Positions 61,801-64,000 of a stretch of DNA of 64,000 bases are shown here, piece after piece. The notes under the pieces were generated by a model. That model saw nothing but the letters and a program-made list of their open reading frames with translations. It did not search any database and was not told the origin of the DNA. The stretch's first letter is position 1, and every line of letters starts with the position of its first letter. This stretch comes from Globodera rostochiensis. Its lineage: Eukaryota; Nematoda; Chromadorea; Rhabditida; Heteroderidae. Location: NCBI GenBank assembly GCA_018350325.1, contig JAEVLN010000009.1, positions 2,788,459 to 2,852,458 of the forward strand, written 5' to 3'. Made by a program: the position numbers and the translations under genes.

Positions 61801-62055
61801 TTGTTGACTTCTTCCAATTGTTCTGTTTTGAAGGACCGCCGTTCAGATTCCTAAATTTGGAAGAAAAAAAAACAATTCTCGGGTCCTTGAAAATTTATTA
61901 AAAAAGCCTAGGATATGAAAAATCCCAAATTTTCTGAGTTTTTTTCCGAGCTATTTCCAATTTCCGAACTCTCTAACTTTTGGCCGTTTATAAGGCCGTG
62001 GAGAGGGCGTGTCCGTCGTTGTCGTATCGCAAACTTCCAGCCGCTCTCTTTTCAT
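55801..62055 (-). CDS. Nuclear-type protein with three divergent Plus3-like domains
   Basis: Eleven exons, all ten introns in phase 0: 62055-61978, 61850-61746, 61238-61062, 60413-60246, 59505-59194, 58610-58452, 58169-58026, 57481-57302, 57094-56909, 56842-56642 and 55929-55801; about 612 aa. The basic N terminus (MKRERLEVCD, RPYKRPK, HNTGKRRAL) suits nuclear import. Three segments share one pattern, a GC/GL-V core, then I..I/V, a hydrophobic strand pair, W and LP: about 62-200 (AVSGCLCRLG, VVIAFIDAVVG), 281-400 (CLVGCLVVCHTKNG, VIVDEIIQVDGTKI, RNWIDNMARWGEQLPLSSL) and 450-585 (AVGLYVQCTV, LWLVEQIKRI, AVQFRKPEII). The second resembles the Plus3 domain of RTF1 (Paf1 complex), including W..M..G.QLP. 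Between domains 1 and 2 is a D/E-rich stretch; after domain 2 a K/R/E coiled coil. The exon 3 donor is uncertain. Introns hold four or more MITEs. Alternative: a divergent RTF1 homologue. Confidence 0.72.
56018..56339. mobile_element. hAT-type MITE with split target duplication
   Basis: Ends CAGGGATGGGAGCCG and, read inward, CAGGGATATTCCGATTTTAC, with interior TTCGGAAATCGGAATTCCGA repeats. The left flank is ATATACAC (56010-56017). The right flank becomes ATATACAT once the TA-flanked MITE at 56343-56541 is subtracted. Lies in the last intron of the Plus3-like gene. A truncated relative is at about 58990-59060. Confidence 0.8.
56341..56543. mobile_element. Palindromic TACCGTA MITE, TA target
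   Basis: Terminal inverted repeats TACCGTATTATCTCTAAT.ATTACCC with at most one or two mismatches over about 25 bp. TA at both borders fits a Tc1/mariner-type MITE. Inserted into the right target duplication of the preceding hAT MITE, so it is younger. Confidence 0.85.
57515..57898. repeat. 45-bp tandem repeat of GATCCCGG units in an intron
   Basis: Intron 7 of the Plus3-like gene. Units of TTTAAATGCTGGTTCCGATC plus CCGGTTTTTGGAATCCCGATCCCGG are repeated four times, preceded by shorter variants. Probably an expanded interior of a CCCGG-type MITE: the flanks GTAGGCCGG and CCGGTCAAGCATTGTAC look like its ends. Confidence 0.85.
59592..60185. mobile_element. hAT-type element in intron 4 of the Plus3-like gene
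   Basis: Ends CAGGGCCGTAACCAG and, read inward, CAGGCCCGTAACTAG. Target duplications GTTGGAAG (59584-59591) and GTTGTAAG (60186-60193), 7/8 identical. The interior has G runs and a GGTGCCGATAGGCG hairpin module shared with the element at 62282-63140. No transposase. Confidence 0.82.
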
Positions 62056-62059
62056 TGAA

Positions 62060-62281
62060 TGAAAAAGCTTTTTCTTTAAAATAAAATAAAAAATATGCAA
62101 AAAAGTTTCAAATTCCCGTTCAAGCACAGCGACACTAAACTTAACGAAGGAATAGCAGTTAAATATGTAGGGCCACTATGGGCCAAGCCCAGCTGCAGAT
62201 AAATTGGCGAAACGTCTAATTTACGCAATTTTACCACTAATTCAAAAAAATAACCATGCGGCAGACAGCATATAGTCAGAC
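62060..62281. other. Upstream region of the Plus3-like gene
   Basis: Probable promoter or 5' UTR. A plus-strand frame begins at 62256 (MRQTAYSQT) and is cut by the transposon at 62282. Confidence 0.5.
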
Positions 62282-63140
62282 TAGAGCCCGGCGGGAACGG
62301 GATTCCCGCGGGAAAAGTACGGGAATCCCGGTCCCGTTCCCGTCTTTTTCGCCGGGCGGGATTTTTTACGGGAACGGGAAAAAGACGGGATTCCCGTTCG
62401 GGATTCCCGTCCCGTTCTTTTTGAAAACCCCGTTCCCGTTCCCGTTCCCGGAAATTTTATTTCACTATTTTTCCCGTTCCCGTTTATTTTTCTTGGCGAA
62501 ATGTTTTCAAAAATTTAACAATTTTGTACCAATTTTCATCACAAAAATGCTTAAATTTCAAAATTTTTTAACGGCGGCGCCTATCGGCACCGCCGAACCC
62601 ACCCAAAATGTGCCATATTCTGTTGGTTTCTGATTTTCTGAATCAATTAAGATTTCAAAAGCTTAAAAAAACTACCGTATTTTTAAGATTTTGGTAGCAA
62701 ATCTCTTATCAAATTGAGCAAAAAATGCAAAATTTTTCTCGGCGGCGCCTATCGGCACCGCCGACCCTCCCCCCCCCCCCCCTCCAGCTCGAGAAAAGAA
62801 ATTCTCAAAAATTTGAATTTTGAAAAATTCGCAAATCGGAAAAAATTCGAAAATTTTGAGCAATTTTCTTAACAAAAATGTTTTAAAAATTTTCCGACGG
62901 CGCCTATCGGCGTTGTCGGACCCTCCAATTGTATATCAGAAATTTATCTCAAAGTGCCCGCCAAAAAAAATTTCGAAAAATTCTTAGTTTAAAAATTTTC
63001 AAAATTTTTCCCGTTCCCGCGGGATTCCCGTTAAAAATTGAACGGGATTTCTACGGGAACGGGAAAAAGACGGGATTCCCGTCCCGTTCTTTTTGAAAAC
63101 CCCGTTCCCGTTCCCGGAAATTTTTTTTTACCGGGCTCTA
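62282..63140. mobile_element. hAT-type element with CCCGTTCCCG ends and GC-rich hairpins
   Basis: Terminal inverted repeats TAGAGCCCGG (YARNG type) with exact 8-bp target duplications AGTCAGAC at 62274-62281 and 63141-63148. Subterminal parts consist of CGGGAACGGG repeats. The middle holds three GCGCCTATCGGCACCGCCG-like palindromes at about 62571, 62741 and 62894. No transposase. Confidence 0.93.
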
Positions 63141-63590
63141 AGTCAGACACTATATTCCCCACCATTTAATTTTATTGATTTTCGGGATCTTGTAGCACAG
63201 GCTAATGCTTATATTTCGAGACAAGTTTGCAGACGTGCTTTTAGTACTCACTTCTTACCCTTACCAAAATTTGATGGTTTGGAAAATTTTGAACAAACCC
63301 CAAAAAACAGGATTCACAGTTGAAAAATCAGGATCAGCCTTTGCAAAGAAAGTTATGGCCCCTCAAAGTTGGCCAAAAACCATAGGGGTGACCCTATTGG
63401 TCAACATTTTTAAAAAATTTTTATTCTAAAAATTGTCTGGAAATATGTTATTTGGTGCAGTGAATACGAATTTATCAATAAAAAAAATTGAGAATTTAAA
63501 GCGATTTTTGAACCGGTTTAAATTTTTAAAATTAAGGAAAAAGCGACTTTTAAAAAAATTAAAACCTGATAAGAGAAAAGTTAGACAGTA
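63141..63590. other. Right part of a reading frame split by the element, then AT-rich sequence
   Basis: After the right target duplication a frame continues with FIDFRDLVAQANAYISRQ, VCRRAFSTHFLPLPKFDGL and ends at 63323. It joins the short frame at 62256 if the element and one target duplication are ignored. I do not recognise the protein; it may itself be a fossil. Confidence 0.4.
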
Positions 63591-63599
63591 AGGTGGAAA

Positions 63600-63790
63600 A
63601 TAGCAGCCAAAGTACCGCACACTCGACTACGGCGGCCAGTAGGTGGGGCGAGACTCCGGGCTCCGGAAGAAGTCCGCGCGTGACCCGGCTTGGGGTCTCG
63701 CGCGCACCCGCTCCGCGGGTCCCCGCGCGCTCGCCCCCCAGTGGCGCTCGTCAGACTTCTTCCTCCGCCCTCCGTCTCGCCCCACTACTT
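63600..63790. other. Isolated GC-rich block
   Basis: A stretch of very high GC content in an AT-rich neighbourhood, with pairing potential (ACCCGCTCCGCGGGT, GCGCGC on both sides). The open frame at 63593-63961 (+) is likely due to composition. Nature unknown. Confidence 0.4.
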
Positions 63791-64000
63791 GCTTCGTCAA
63801 AGTCGGATCAACTTCTCCCATGTCTAGATCGAGATCGATTTGTCTCACCGAGATCTATCCAACGACATATCATTTGTCGAAATTGGTTCAGAAACAAAAA
63901 AAAGCCGCTATACTTCACATTATTCAAAACAATTTTTGTTTTTGTGTGCCCGAGACGCTGATAACACCCGAATTAAGTGCCCACGAAAAACGTACAAATA

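Overview
The window looks like nuclear DNA of a nematode, most likely a plant-parasitic tylenchid of the cyst-nematode type. The evidence is AT-rich DNA, many short introns, nematode gene families (Srg receptor, ShKT-tailed astacin, GT92 glycosyltransferases, an N-terminal-half paired-domain gene), and an intron-bearing TenA thiamine-salvage gene of bacterial type. Acquired vitamin-B genes have been reported in Heterodera. The species is inferred, not proven. No organellar or bacterial operon structure is visible.

Layout. 0.6-1.4 kb (+): thaumatin-like protein. 3.1-5.7 kb (+): paired-domain (PAI half only) regulator. 6.9-9.7 kb (+): secreted astacin metalloprotease with a ShKT domain and a charged tail. 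9.8-13.0 kb: repeats, including a minisatellite-bearing element with an inverted partner at 31.8-33.5 kb. 13.1-17.4 kb (-): nine-exon goosecoid-like homeobox gene. 17.8-24.9 kb: gene-poor, with poly-C/G tracts and tandem repeats. 24.9-27.1 kb (+): TenA. 27.7-30.7 kb (-): secreted protein of unknown function with a 1.7 kb 21-bp satellite inside it; a decayed paralogue lies at 37.4-38.6 kb (+) and a fragment at 39.2 kb. 34.2-37.0 kb (+) and 50.0-52.5 kb (-): two apparently intact GT92 genes forming arms of a roughly 3.4 kb inverted duplication. 43.6-45.3 kb (-): pseudogene of a lineage-expanded family. 53.0-55.0 kb (-): Srg-type 7TM receptor. 55.8-62.1 kb (-): eleven-exon nuclear-type protein with what look like three divergent Plus3 (RTF1-like) domains.

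The rest is dominated by small DNA transposons. At least eight have 8-bp target duplications and YARNG-type ends (hAT class), many with CCCGG-rich palindromic ends. One carries a BED-finger transposase remnant, and one has its right target duplication split by a later TA-targeting MITE. The genes do not form one pathway. Two developmental regulators and several secreted or surface proteins sit in a region shaped by transposons and inverted duplication. Gene models were built by hand from reading frames, GT-AG sites and phase agreement; none has transcript support here.
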